Source: Methanobacteriota archaeon (lineage in GTDB: Archaea > Halobacteriota > Methanosarcinia > Methanosarcinales > Methanosarcinaceae). From it: 64,000 bases of DNA. The stretch lies in NCBI GenBank assembly GCA_023399215.1, contig JAEWQJ010000011.1, positions 129,876 through 193,875 on the forward strand. Direction: 5' to 3'. The notes beneath the pieces were generated by a model, which was given only the letters and a program-made list of their open reading frames with translations, was not told the origin of the DNA and searched no databases. Positions 39,002-49,200 of this stretch are shown one piece after another (position 1 is the first letter of the stretch; the number at the start of each line of letters is the position of its first letter). The translations under genes and the position numbers were made by a program.

Positions 39002-41922
39002 TATACAAACTCCACGTAGGCGATCTGTTCACACTTAAGGGACGGAACAAGCATTTTTCTCTGCTGAAGTTCTGCTCTGTTGTTTTCGATGTCTCTGTTA
39101 AGTTCCCGAAGTTTTGCTTGCTTGATGTTTTCTACAGCTATTCTGTTTATGGATTCTTCTTTATCTCTAAAATACTTCTTCATTTTATTTTCTATTTCTG
39201 TAAGTCGCTCATTCTGGGATGAGGAGCATTCATAGTATATTTCCTCAGCTTTTTGTTCAAGAGTTTTTTGTGCTACTTCTTCTACAGCATCAAAGGCAAA
39301 GTCAAGTTTTCCTGCAATGAGCTCGGAGGCTTTTATTTTTGAAGGATCTGCAAAGTACTGGAAAATTCTGTTGTTGTGCTTGAGACTGCTGTTAATGAAT
39401 ACGGGAATAAGGTATTTTTTAGGAGAGTCTATGTTATTTGTGATACTCAAACTGTGGACAAATAGGAAGCCTGATTCTCCTGCAAATTTACCTTCGTGGA
39501 TCTGCAGGCGAGCTGTGGTATCATTTTTAAGGTTTTTGTCCAAGTGATGAATGAGATTTTTTACGTAAGGATGGGAGAAGCTAAAGAGTTCGCAGTTTTC
39601 GTTTTCCACAGAAGCTTTCTGGTCAAAGATGACATTTGTAATTCTCTTTCCTGAAAGAGGGTCTTCAAAGTAATATACGTGCTCTTTTGTTTTGTAAGAG
39701 GCAAGATTCCTTCCATTTTCTGTAAGGTAAGCTTTTATAAGGTTTTGGACCAGAATGTTCTGTTTTTCCAGTTCATGTTTTGAAATCGAGTACTTTTCTT
39801 CAAGCCCTGAGAACGGAATCGTGATATCTCCGCTGTTTATGATTTCCTTTGCTCGGAGGTAGATCTTCTCAGCAAGGGTGTTGAGATTTTCAAGGTTCAG
39901 TTTCCTTTTCTTGACGGCGTCGATGTAAATTTTTTCAAAGGAAAACTCGTCCTGAAGGGTGCTGAGGATGTCTGCAAGTTTGTCTTCCCCGTCATTGAAT
40001 TCCATTCTGACTGTCCCGAGTTTTGTTTCAATGACCTCTTTTACCCTCTGCTCCACAGTGTCTTCGAGCTGGAAATTTACGATCTTTACATCATGCTCCT
40101 GCCCTATGCGGTCGATCCTCCCTATTCTCTGCTCAAGTCGCATTGGGTTCCACGGCATATCATAGTTGACCATAATCCAGCAGAACTGCAGGTTTATGCC
40201 TTCCCCTCCGGCATCAGTAGAGATCAGGAACTGGGCTTTGTCTTGGAACTTCAGCTTTTCCAGAAGCTTTTCATCCGGGGACATTTTCCCATTTATGAGT
40301 GCAGTTTTATACCCGAGGCTTTTTAGGCATTCATCTATGTATTTTTGAGTCTCAACGAATTCGGTGAAGATGATAAATTTGAGTTTGGGGTTGTTTTCCC
40401 TGATGATGAACTCGTCAATGATCTCAAGAAGTTTCCTGAATTTTGCATCATTCCTGCCGGTTGATGCTTCTTTTGCAAGGGTTATGATATTTTTGAGATT
40501 AAGAATTTCATAGTCAATATATTTGCTTTTGGTCGGAATGTTTTCAGGCGATCTTGCCTTTTCGAGAGCTTCAAGTTGTTCTTCGGCAGTCAGGTCTTCG
40601 AGATTTTCAATGTCGATCTCGTTTTGAGTTTCTCTGCTGTTTTCACTTTCTGCCTCTCCTCCTGTTCCTTCAAGTGTCCTTTTTTCATCCTCAAGAACAT
40701 TTAGGCGTCTGGAAAGAGCATTCAGGATCGCCCTTGAACTGCTGCTCACCATGCGCTGGTAGATAAGAAGCAGAAACATGAGAGTTCTGTTATTGAACCT
40801 CTCCGCAAGGTCGTAATATTCGGATACATATTCAGTGACTTTCTCGTACAGTTCAAGCTCTATTTCATCTTCCTGTAAGTATCTGTCAATTTTGCAAAGG
40901 GAAGTTATCCGTTGTTTGAAAAGCCTGTTTCCGGAAAAGTCCACTGCAGCTCTTTTGTTGTTCCGGACAGTAACCTTCAGCACATTTTCAGGCTTGAGCT
41001 CGCAACTCTTGTAGAAAAGGTAGGGATCGATCAGGTGCAGGAGATTCCTGAATTTTGCAGAATCCCCCTGGTGAGGGGTTGCGGAAAGCAGAAGGAAAAT
41101 CGGCACGGCCTCTGACAGCTCCTTTCCTATTTTATATCTTGCAGTCTCTTCCCCGGAAAAGTCCTTGGTTAACTTGTGCGCCTCATCGATAATAACCACA
41201 TCAAACCCCGCTTCCACAGCCGCCTCAAAGACATGCTTGTTGTGCCAGGTTCTGTTTCTGAGCGTTCTTTCACTGAGGTTGTCTCCCAATTTTTTAGGCT
41301 TGATGAAATCCACAGACGTGATGACTCTGTCTGCAAGTTTCCAGACATTAGTCTCTTCCCCGTGCATTTTCTTTAAGGACTTTACTGTATCCCTGTCATA
41401 AAGCGCAAATTCCTCTGAGAACTTCACCTTCAGCTCGTCCCGCCACTGCCCGCAGAGCCCTGATGGTGCAATGATCAAAACTCTTTTTGCAATCCCCCTC
41501 GCCTTAAGCTCTTCATAAACAAGTGCAGCCTCAATAGTCTTACCCAGCCCCACTTCATCTGCAATCAGAGCTCTTGGTTTGAACTGATCCAACACGAAAT
41601 TTACTGCAAGTAATTGGTGGGGTAAAGGCAAAATTTTAAAATTTCCGGCAGCTTGCAGCCCCTCCTGCGCCGCAGCCGCAAGGATATGGTCCTTCAGCAG
41701 CCTCAGCATAAACTTTGAAGCAGGGGAAAACTCACCTGTCCGAAACTTTTCCTCTGGTGTTCTCACTCCAGAAAGGTCAGATACAGGCAGGGTAAGTTTC
41801 TCCCTTGTCCCTTCAAAAAAAACGTCAGCATACTCCTGCCCGAAAACCTCTCTCGTCACCAGCACCGTACCGGCTCCTTTTTCTTCATAAGTGCGGCTGA
41901 GAACAGTATCCCCTATTTTCAT
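39001..41922 (-). CDS. brxHII: BREX type 3 helicase BrxHII
   Basis: A 973-residue SF2/SNF2-like helicase. The N-terminal 100 residues are a small beta domain; then Q-like PLPHQLLAVNF, Walker A ADEVGLGKTIEAAL, VLIIAPSGLCGQWRDEL, DEAH (VIIDEAHKL), LLSATPHQGD, and in the second lobe FIIFTEFVETQKYI and STDAGGEGINLQ..NYDMPWNPMRLEQRIGRIDRIGQ. The C-terminal 300 residues are coiled and lineage-specific. It differs from DISARM DrmD by its setting beside pglZ and brxA. The first gene of the downstream half-operon, it starts just across a 309-base gap from the inserted plus-strand cassette, so it may have its own promoter there. Confidence 0.92.
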   Translation of the reverse strand: MKIGDTVLSRTYEEKGAGTVLVTREVFGQEYADVFFEGTREKLTLPVSDLSGVRTPEEKFRTGEFSPASKFMLRLLKDHILAAAAQEGLQAAGNFKILPLPHQLLAVNFVLDQFKPRALIADEVGLGKTIEAALVYEELKARGIAKRVLIIAPSGLCGQWRDELKVKFSEEFALYDRDTVKSLKKMHGEETNVWKLADRVITSVDFIKPKKLGDNLSERTLRNRTWHNKHVFEAAVEAGFDVVIIDEAHKLTKDFSGEETARYKIGKELSEAVPIFLLLSATPHQGDSAKFRNLLHLIDPYLFYKSCELKPENVLKVTVRNNKRAAVDFSGNRLFKQRITSLCKIDRYLQEDEIELELYEKVTEYVSEYYDLAERFNNRTLMFLLLIYQRMVSSSSRAILNALSRRLNVLEDEKRTLEGTGGEAESENSRETQNEIDIENLEDLTAEEQLEALEKARSPENIPTKSKYIDYEILNLKNIITLAKEASTGRNDAKFRKLLEIIDEFIIRENNPKLKFIIFTEFVETQKYIDECLKSLGYKTALINGKMSPDEKLLEKLKFQDKAQFLISTDAGGEGINLQFCWIMVNYDMPWNPMRLEQRIGRIDRIGQEHDVKIVNFQLEDTVEQRVKEVIETKLGTVRMEFNDGEDKLADILSTLQDEFSFEKIYIDAVKKRKLNLENLNTLAEKIYLRAKEIINSGDITIPFSGLEEKYSISKHELEKQNILVQNLIKAYLTENGRNLASYKTKEHVYYFEDPLSGKRITNVIFDQKASVENENCELFSFSHPYVKNLIHHLDKNLKNDTTARLQIHEGKFAGESGFLFVHSLSITNNIDSPKKYLIPVFINSSLKHNNRIFQYFADPSKIKASELIAGKLDFAFDAVEEVAQKTLEQKAEEIYYECSSSQNERLTEIENKMKKYFRDKEESINRIAVENIKQAKLRELNRDIENNRAELQQRKMLVPSLKCEQIAYVEFV

Positions 41923-42231
41923 TTGAATAACCTTCTTTTAAAGACCCATTTTTTAGATGTAAAATAAGCTCGAAGATTTTCTTTTTTACTTTTATAGTTT
42001 TACGAGATATAAATAATTATTATTTTGATGATGTATAATTCCTTCTATGTTTTTTTATTCTTGTCTTTGTCTCAATTTACATTCTTGAGGGAAAACAAAA
42101 ATAAATAACTTTTAAATATGTTCACTTTTAGTTTTAATATAGTATGTCTAATTATTTAGTAACATTGTAAATAATTTTTTCAAAATTCTTCTTTAAATGA
42201 ATAAATATGTAAGCCTGATGCAGGTGATAAT
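41923..42231. promoter_or_regulatory. divergent promoter region inside the BREX locus
   Basis: This 309-base AT-rich gap separates brxHII (minus) from the inserted cassette (plus) and must hold promoters for both. Several TATA-like stretches are present (AAATAATTATTATTTTG near 42012 and TTTAAATATG near 42112). I see no clear operator palindrome. Confidence 0.45.
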
Positions 42232-43128
42232 TTGAGCGCGAGTAAGAGAAAAATAGGGTTATATTCTTTGGAGTTTGTTAACGAAGATAATTCCAAATTG
42301 GAAGAGATCAATTTAATAAACTATTTTAATTCTTTAATTCAAACTATAACTAATAAAGATTTTGAGGCTAAAAAAGAAAAAATTGAGACTTCAAATAAGT
42401 TCTATTTTATCTCTTATCACAACGTAATAGATGAAACACCAGATGCTTATCAGAAAGGAAAAATAATTGAAATTATATTTGAATCTGCTAAAGTAGGTCA
42501 TCGTCCAGATTTAATCGATGAAACAACAGGTTCTAAAAGAAAGAGCCCAAAAAAACTTCATGAAGGCGAAGATGAAAGAACCCACTTTGTGGCGAAATAT
42601 AAAAAAGACGAGATTATAGTGGCTTTAGAAGAAAGAAAAGTCGGAGTGACCATAAGCCAAATAGTAAATTATTTTAACAAATATATTTCCCAATTACCCG
42701 AAGAAAAACAGTATCGTATTGGATATAATATAATTCCCTATGATGGTTTTCTTGAAAATCTTGATAAGTTTGAACGGATTTCAATAGGTACGATATTTAT
42801 CAATCAACAAGACATTGGTAGTGAATTTTTAAATGCTGCAGAATTTGGAAAATCAGTAAGAGATAATATTGAAGTAACATTCAAATCTCCATCCCGAAAA
42901 TCAATTAAAAGAGGGCTTGTAAAAAAATGGTATGATCTTACAGGTAGAAAGAGTAAAATCAATAGAATTAGATTGGAAGGGAAATCGATTGATGGTGCAA
43001 GAATTCGATTAGATACCGAGAGTCTCAAACTGATAAAACATGTTGATGCAAAAATCCTTGAAGATACAGGTTTAGTTGATTCGGATGATCTGTTTGTCCA
43101 TCTAAACGCTTTGGTGAAGGAACTGTAA
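42232..43128 (+). CDS. soluble protein of a two-gene cassette inserted in BREX, unknown family
   Basis: A 298-residue soluble protein with no signal or membrane segment. The N-terminal 150 residues look alpha/beta (IGLYSLEFVNEDN; FYFISYHNVIDE; IIEIIFESAKVGHRPDLID), then EGEDERTHFVAKYKKDEIIVALEERKVGVTISQIVNYFNKYI, a second strand-rich part and a basic region (KSPSRKSIKRGLVKKW, GRKSKINRIRLEGKS). It starts at TTG with GGTGAT upstream. Its TAA overlaps the ATG of the membrane gene (TAATG). Codon use is AT-rich compared with flanking BREX genes. I cannot name the family. The layout of a soluble partner plus a small membrane protein is that of several anti-phage systems, so a sensor role is plausible but inferred. 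Confidence 0.8.
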   Translation: MSASKRKIGLYSLEFVNEDNSKLEEINLINYFNSLIQTITNKDFEAKKEKIETSNKFYFISYHNVIDETPDAYQKGKIIEIIFESAKVGHRPDLIDETTGSKRKSPKKLHEGEDERTHFVAKYKKDEIIVALEERKVGVTISQIVNYFNKYISQLPEEKQYRIGYNIIPYDGFLENLDKFERISIGTIFINQQDIGSEFLNAAEFGKSVRDNIEVTFKSPSRKSIKRGLVKKWYDLTGRKSKINRIRLEGKSIDGARIRLDTESLKLIKHVDAKILEDTGLVDSDDLFVHLNALVKEL

Positions 43129-43664
43129 TGAGTATTTTGTACATTGAATTTGTTTACCCCATAAAGCATTACTTCCAAACAATCAAAAAAAATGAAGCTA
43201 TCTTTGATCTTATATTCCCTTTATTGATAGGGCTGATTGGATATTATATTTTAGAAAAATATCAATGCACTATCTTGGTAACAGATGCTGTTGACCTTTT
43301 AAAAACAATCATAACCTTGTTATCAATACTTGTAGGGTTTACAATTTCAAGTATTGCTATTTTAGCGACTACAAGTGAAAAATTGAATCAAGAAACTGAA
43401 AGAGTAATTGGAAACAAAAAAATAAACCTATACCAGTTGTCGAATATTACATTTATTTTTGCACTTTTTTCTGAAATTTTGACTCTTGTTATAAACTTGT
43501 CTGCAGTGGTGTTAATTTCATACGATGTGATCTCAGTAACAGACCATCTGAATATCCTTATTGCAGTAAATATTGTATTAATCTCTCATATTTTGTTGAT
43601 TAACATTAGGAATATTACCAATTTCTATTTCATATTTCACTACGTCAAATCAGGAAGCAGTTAA
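43128..43664 (+). CDS. four-helix membrane protein of the BREX-embedded cassette
   Basis: A 178-residue integral membrane protein with four predicted helices (about residues 25-43, 58-82, 104-130 and 141-170). The loop after helix 2 is charged (TTSEKLNQETERVIGNKKI). It is translationally coupled to the upstream 298-residue gene by a one-base overlap. It converges with pglXI 66 bases away and stands on the strand opposite to every BREX gene. Small membrane partners of this size act as pore-forming or depolarising effectors in several defence systems (for example Kiwa KwaA or retron and CBASS effectors); similarity to any of these is structural only. Confidence 0.78.
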   Translation: MSILYIEFVYPIKHYFQTIKKNEAIFDLIFPLLIGLIGYYILEKYQCTILVTDAVDLLKTIITLLSILVGFTISSIAILATTSEKLNQETERVIGNKKINLYQLSNITFIFALFSEILTLVINLSAVVLISYDVISVTDHLNILIAVNIVLISHILLINIRNITNFYFIFHYVKSGSS

Positions 43665-43730
43665 AAACGATCGTAATTTTGAGTATAATTTTTCTCAAGA
43701 AATTATTTGGGAGAAGATGCCTTCTCCTAT

Positions 43731-46250
43731 TCATAATTCACCTGCCTTCATCCTCGCAATTTCTACAAAATCATTAATCTCGCTGTTGTTTTCAAGGATA
43801 TCATTATCAAGCTTTTTGGCCACAGAAAGAATATCTTCAAAGCGTTTTTCTTGATAGGCCTTGGTGAAGCCTAATTTTATTGATTCTTTTCGGATAGATT
43901 TGATCTTCTTGCTGCTGGATCTTGCTTGTAGTAAGATCTTATCAAAGGTCTTGAGCAATTCCTTTTCGTTCTTTTCTTCTTTTTCCACTCTTTCCTTATA
44001 TGTAAGGGGTCGACGGTACAGTCCATTTTCAAAAATGAAGTTGATATCGAGCAGATCTTTCAATTCGGGGATGTCGTCATCAGAGTTTGTTCTTATCTGG
44101 TTATAAGTCGTCAAGATATCGCTGTAAGTTTTAGGAGTATTAAGGAAATTATATAACCAGACGAGAGACGATTTTTCGTCGTTGATAAAGAGCAGAGATT
44201 GATCTTTAAAAATTTTTTCAATGGCTTCAAGCCCATTTTTCTTTTTCCACTCTTCATATTCTGATATCTGTTTGTCTATGAACCAGTAACCATCAATTAA
44301 CTTAAACTCATCCTTTAATAAGTCGTAAAACTGTTTTGCATTTAATTTTATCACGTAGCCATTTTGAATATAATAGGCAAGAAGTTTTGAATAGAGCATT
44401 TGCTCAGTTCGTTCAATATTAGGTTCAACAGGCAGGTGATCTAAATGTTCTTGGATGAATTTTTGCTCAAGACCCTCCCCCGAATATTTCACAAAATTGT
44501 CATGAATATTTTTTTTGAGTTTATAAGCATTTATTACAAGGTCTTTTTCCACAGATCCCGGCGCGGTTACTTGTTTGAAACTTTCTTGTTTTTTATCTAA
44601 CACTGTAACCTGAGCTATTATAAAACCAGCTTTAGTGAGAGAGTCTTGAATTGCGCTCCATACTAATGCTTTTGAGTTATGAAACTCAACAGTAATCCAT
44701 CTATTTGGTTTAAGTATCCTGTACATTTCACAAAAACACGCATTCATTAAATCTTTGTACTCAATAAGACTTTTCCTTTGAGAATTATTAATTATTGCTT
44801 CAGATCTATTATTTGTAAAAACCTTAAGCCAAGATTCTAATATAAAATTAAGCTCAGAATACATCAGATTAGATCCAAATGGAGGATCCGTAAAAATATA
44901 ATCTACAGAATTATCTTTTATTGATAGTTCTACAAGACTAGAACATGTAATAATAACAGGATTATATGATTCCCAGATAAAAAGAAAATCTTTCGCCTTT
45001 CTTTTAAAAAGTGATATTACATTATTTTCTTGAATTGTAGATGGTATATAAAGTGTTCCAGAAACGTTGCCGCCTTTTCTATTTGTTCTATATCGATAAA
45101 GTTTTGATCCATTAATCAGACAACTTGTAAAGATTATTTTTGCATCTGATAATTTGCTTTTTTCCAATATAGTTGAAAGAACCCACAAATTCCTTTTTGT
45201 GTAAAAGTGGTGAGAGTGTGTTATTCCAAAATGATATCCTGCTCTCCACGTATCTCCCCATTTTTCTCCAATGTTCATCATTAGAGTTGCAGGAAACCAG
45301 TACGGAATGGAACTATTTTCTATTTTATTTATCAATTTAAAGTCAAAATCATCTGGAACCTTTTCGTATTTTTTATTTCCAATGGAATAACTAATAAGCA
45401 CGGGCACCTGCTTAGTTTGCGTGATATTCTTATTTATTGAACTATCAAAAAAGGTAGAAGTAGCTCTCTCGCAATCCGTTTTTCTAATTATTGATTCACA
45501 ATGTGGACACTTATATTTATCGCGAAATTCTCCTTTTTTTTGGTCTATAGCGACATCCCAGAACACGTATTCATTTTTACAGTAAGGGCAAATTAAAACG
45601 TCAGACCATACTGTATTATTAATTACACCCTTTGTCACTCCATCAGAATGTATAGTTTCATACATCCAGTTACATTCAGAACTTACTTCATGAAGTATAT
45701 ATTGAATTTCTTCTTTTAATTTCGGTACGTTTTTTGGTTTATTATAATGGTGAGATATAAAAGTTGCACCTGCGGACAAATCACATAATATAGCTTTTCT
45801 TTTCACTTGTTGAGATGCAACTCCTGTCATGCCACTACCACAAAAACCATCAAAAACAATATCTCCTTCTTCTGTATAATGCTCAATAAAAGGTATTATT
45901 GCTTTATACGGTACTTTTGTATGATACCAGTGTGCCATGTATATTTTATCATTTTTTCCTTCAGTTATATTTTCGTCAAAGGGTTTCCTATCATATGTAT
46001 CTGTATCTTCATCATATGGTTTTCCAAATGCCTCTATAAAATCGTTGATATAAGGATTCGGGCAGGCCGTGTACCATGGAGCATCCGATAAGGCAAGGAT
46101 ATCTTCATCCTTGCCTGTGGGAAAGCCTTCAATACCTCTTACTGAGTCAAGCAGCTCTTCCAAAGGTTTGCAGGAGGCTGCGAAGGCTTTCATTTTTTCT
46201 TTTTCAGAATCCTTTTCAAATCCTTTTTCATTAATAAGCTTCTTTTGCAT
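43731..46250 (-). CDS. pglXI: BREX type 3 DNA methyltransferase PglXI
   Basis: An 839-residue adenine-type DNA methyltransferase. The AdoMet site FDGFCGSGMTG is near residue 133, and the catalytic DPPFGSNLMYSEL near 460 corresponds to motif IV (D/N-PP-Y/F). A zinc ribbon (CPYC ... CPHC) occupies about 220-255. The MTase motifs are in the order expected of a beta-class-like enzyme (AdoMet site before motif IV), as in the BREX-3 form. The C-terminal 200 residues are helical. In BREX, methylation marks host DNA. It starts 3 bases after brxC; the last gene of the brxF-brxC-pglXI half, it is followed by the convergent inserted cassette. Confidence 0.88.
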   Translation of the reverse strand: MQKKLINEKGFEKDSEKEKMKAFAASCKPLEELLDSVRGIEGFPTGKDEDILALSDAPWYTACPNPYINDFIEAFGKPYDEDTDTYDRKPFDENITEGKNDKIYMAHWYHTKVPYKAIIPFIEHYTEEGDIVFDGFCGSGMTGVASQQVKRKAILCDLSAGATFISHHYNKPKNVPKLKEEIQYILHEVSSECNWMYETIHSDGVTKGVINNTVWSDVLICPYCKNEYVFWDVAIDQKKGEFRDKYKCPHCESIIRKTDCERATSTFFDSSINKNITQTKQVPVLISYSIGNKKYEKVPDDFDFKLINKIENSSIPYWFPATLMMNIGEKWGDTWRAGYHFGITHSHHFYTKRNLWVLSTILEKSKLSDAKIIFTSCLINGSKLYRYRTNRKGGNVSGTLYIPSTIQENNVISLFKRKAKDFLFIWESYNPVIITCSSLVELSIKDNSVDYIFTDPPFGSNLMYSELNFILESWLKVFTNNRSEAIINNSQRKSLIEYKDLMNACFCEMYRILKPNRWITVEFHNSKALVWSAIQDSLTKAGFIIAQVTVLDKKQESFKQVTAPGSVEKDLVINAYKLKKNIHDNFVKYSGEGLEQKFIQEHLDHLPVEPNIERTEQMLYSKLLAYYIQNGYVIKLNAKQFYDLLKDEFKLIDGYWFIDKQISEYEEWKKKNGLEAIEKIFKDQSLLFINDEKSSLVWLYNFLNTPKTYSDILTTYNQIRTNSDDDIPELKDLLDINFIFENGLYRRPLTYKERVEKEEKNEKELLKTFDKILLQARSSSKKIKSIRKESIKLGFTKAYQEKRFEDILSVAKKLDNDILENNSEINDFVEIARMKAGEL

Positions 46251-46253
46251 TTT

Positions 46254-49200
46254 TTATTCCTGCTGGGCAAGCTTTATTCTCACTTTTGAGAGGTCTTTGC
46301 CGGCGACGAGTTTTTGCATGAGTTTTTTGATGCGGGCGTCGAAGTTTGTGTAGTCCATCACTTGTGATTCTTTGAAGACGGCTTCAAGGAATATAGTGGG
46401 GTTTACTTCAACAATTTCTAATTCACGAAAGAGGTTGTTTAAGGCTATTACAAGAGAGTCCTCAATGGTTTCAGGGAGCTGGGAAGAGCGGATTATAGCT
46501 TCTATCAGGGTTCGCTCTTCTGAGGAGAGATACTGGAGATTTCCGCGGTAGTTTTCCAGCTCAGCGAGGAGGGTATTTTCCCAGTCTTCATAGATGGAGC
46601 CAATTTTTTCGTCAAGACGGGAGATCTGGAACTCTGGGTTTTCGTTTTTGAAGCCTTTTGGAAAGCTGCATTTTGTGCAGACAACATTTTTGTCCAGGAT
46701 ATCCACATTGAAGGAGGAACACTGGAGGTTACTCAAAGCTGAAATCTGGTTTTCGACTTCTATGAATTTACGTTTGTTAAGAAGTTCCACATTCTTTAAT
46801 TTGCGGAGCTTGTGGTAGGTCGAAGAGCCTGTAACTTGTGTGAGTTTTGACCAGTTTACTTTGCTGCCCACATTGTTTTCATGGGCATGGTAGTAGGCTG
46901 ACTTGTACTTCCTCCGGATGCTCTGAAGTTTACCGAGAAGAGGGTTGAAGTCCTCGGGAGAGAGGAGTTTTTCTGCATCTGAGAGGATGGCAAAGGAGTC
47001 ATTAATAAAGCTGTCAACACCTTCTACCTGGATAATACCCGGGTAGTCGTCCATGACCTTTTTGACTTCAAGGGCATAGACCAATTCAGATTCGATTTCT
47101 TCAAAGAATTTCTTGTAAAAGCGGTGCAATTTTCCAAGCAGCTCGACAGCTTCTCCGATTTCCTCTATTTCGCTGTCAGAGTAGATTATCTTCTTCAGGT
47201 CATTTGGTGTTTTCACAAGCTCGAAATCGGAAAACGGAATGCACTTTAAGGTCTCATGCCTTGCATTCAACCCTTCAATGTCAATGATGTTTGAGTGCTG
47301 CAGAGAGAGTTTTTCAAGCCTTTGTTTTGCATCATCGAAGTTCTCCTTGAGTTCAAGATAGCTTTTTCTGAATTCTTGGATGGCTGCATTTCTCTTGCTT
47401 GACTCAAGGACTTTCCTGGCAGTTCCCTGGTCCAGGCCTACTGCCATAAAGAGCTTGATTATGGGCTGCTTGTCAAACTCACTTTCAAGGGTAAGGTACT
47501 TTATGTTTTCAAAAGCTTCGATGCTGCTCTTAAACACATCTGCTACTTCGGAGGAACCAATGGTCTTTCCTCCAGCAGCTTTTAAAGCAATTTCCCCGGT
47601 GTAGGTTAGCGCCACCATCACAAATTCTGTCATTATCGGGTCATATCCATAAGGGGATTCCTTAAATTTAGAAACGAACTCGGCCACCGGTAAGTTCTGC
47701 CCTGCATCTTCCTTTGCAGCTTCTAGGATTTTCTGAGCCACTTCTGAACCTGTAGTCGAAGTATTACCCTTATCATCGAGCAGCTCAAGAGCGTTCAGAA
47801 TGGACTTTGAGCCGCTGAAAAGAGTTGTCTGTGCTCCGTTCTGAGAGACCATATTCTTTACAGCAGTGCTAAACTCTCCTTTGATATTGTCCCTTGTAAC
47901 CGAATTTGAAAACTTGGGATGTTTTTTATATTTTTCATTAAAGTAAGAATCAAATATTTCTGGTTTTATTTCGGAAAATAACTCATCAAAGTTACTGAAT
48001 TCCCTGACAATGAGGCTCTTTATGCTCTTTTTTGCGTCCCCTATCTCTACAATCCCGTTTTCAAGGTAAGATGTGGAGAGTAGTTTTGTGAAATCTTTTT
48101 TCCGGGAAGCATACTTATTTTGGATTATACTACGCTGATAATTGTCATTTATCAGGGCTTTTGCCGAAGCAAGCATCTTCAGCTGCTCAACAACATCCTG
48201 TGTTAGTTTTCCGGAAATTTGCAGCCTGTTATTTAGAGACCTGTAACGTTTTCCGGCGCAGAAAGGCGATATAAATAAAATCTGGAAATCCCCCTCGATC
48301 TCCTCTGTTTTATCTCCTTTTCCGGTCTCGTATACAAATTGCCCTTCACGGAATGATTTTTTCGATTTCCAGTGGCAAGTGTCTCTAAAAACTCCAAAAC
48401 CTGTTTCTTCTCCAAGCATCAGCTGGTCTTTTAGAATTCCGAGGATTTCGTCATCGAGGGCATTTTCCGGAAGGTTGTCAGATTTTCTTTTGATAACCTG
48501 GTCATAGTCAATGTTGAGCTGAAGGTCGAGGAAATAATATCCTTCTTCAGTGCGGTTGATAAATTGCCCATCTGTAACCTTGCGGAGTTCGTCCAGCACG
48601 AGGGTGATTTCGTCCTCTGCTTCCAGCATCTTGTTGCTCGGTAGAACAAGCAGAGTGTTTGCAAGTTCCTGGGCATTAGCTCCGTTGTTTGTGCTTTTTC
48701 CGTAAAGCTTCAGGACTCCAAGAGCCTTTACGATCTCAGCAGCCGTTTGCTGACGTTTTCCATCGAGGAGATCGATTTTGCTGGCTAGTGTCTGTACAGC
48801 ATCGACTACGGGGGAAACAGTCTCAAGGTTTTTGACTGTGTGTTTCGACTCGATCTCATCGTAGATCAGGTCATAGGTTATCAGGTGTGGGAATTCCCTA
48901 TCAAGGACCTTTTCTACTTCTTGAATCGTAAACTGGATCACGCCGCGTTTTTCAAAATAAGGAAGTTCGCTGAATACCTGAATCACATAGGGGTGGAGAG
49001 GGAAAAGATCAACAAACTCGTTAAGATGTGCCTGAATCGCAGGATAATACTTGGTGTAATCTGAGAACAATTTCTCAAGCTCAAGCCTCTGCTCTTTTGA
49101 TTTGTTCAGCACACGCTTTGCAATGACTTTCTTTATGTCTTCCCTTTTGATAGTAATAATCTGGAACCTTTCAGAAACCCGGCCAAAACTCTCAGCTTCA

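Noticed and set aside
39001..41922. DISARM helicase DrmD
   Set aside because: The helicase is similar in type, but the neighbours are pglZ, brxA, brxC and brxF, which define BREX type 3.
42232..43664. Calling the BREX-embedded pair a Kiwa system
   Set aside because: Kiwa has a four-helix protein plus a DUF4868 protein, but the gene order here is reversed and I see no DUF4868 motif. Size and topology alone do not support the name.
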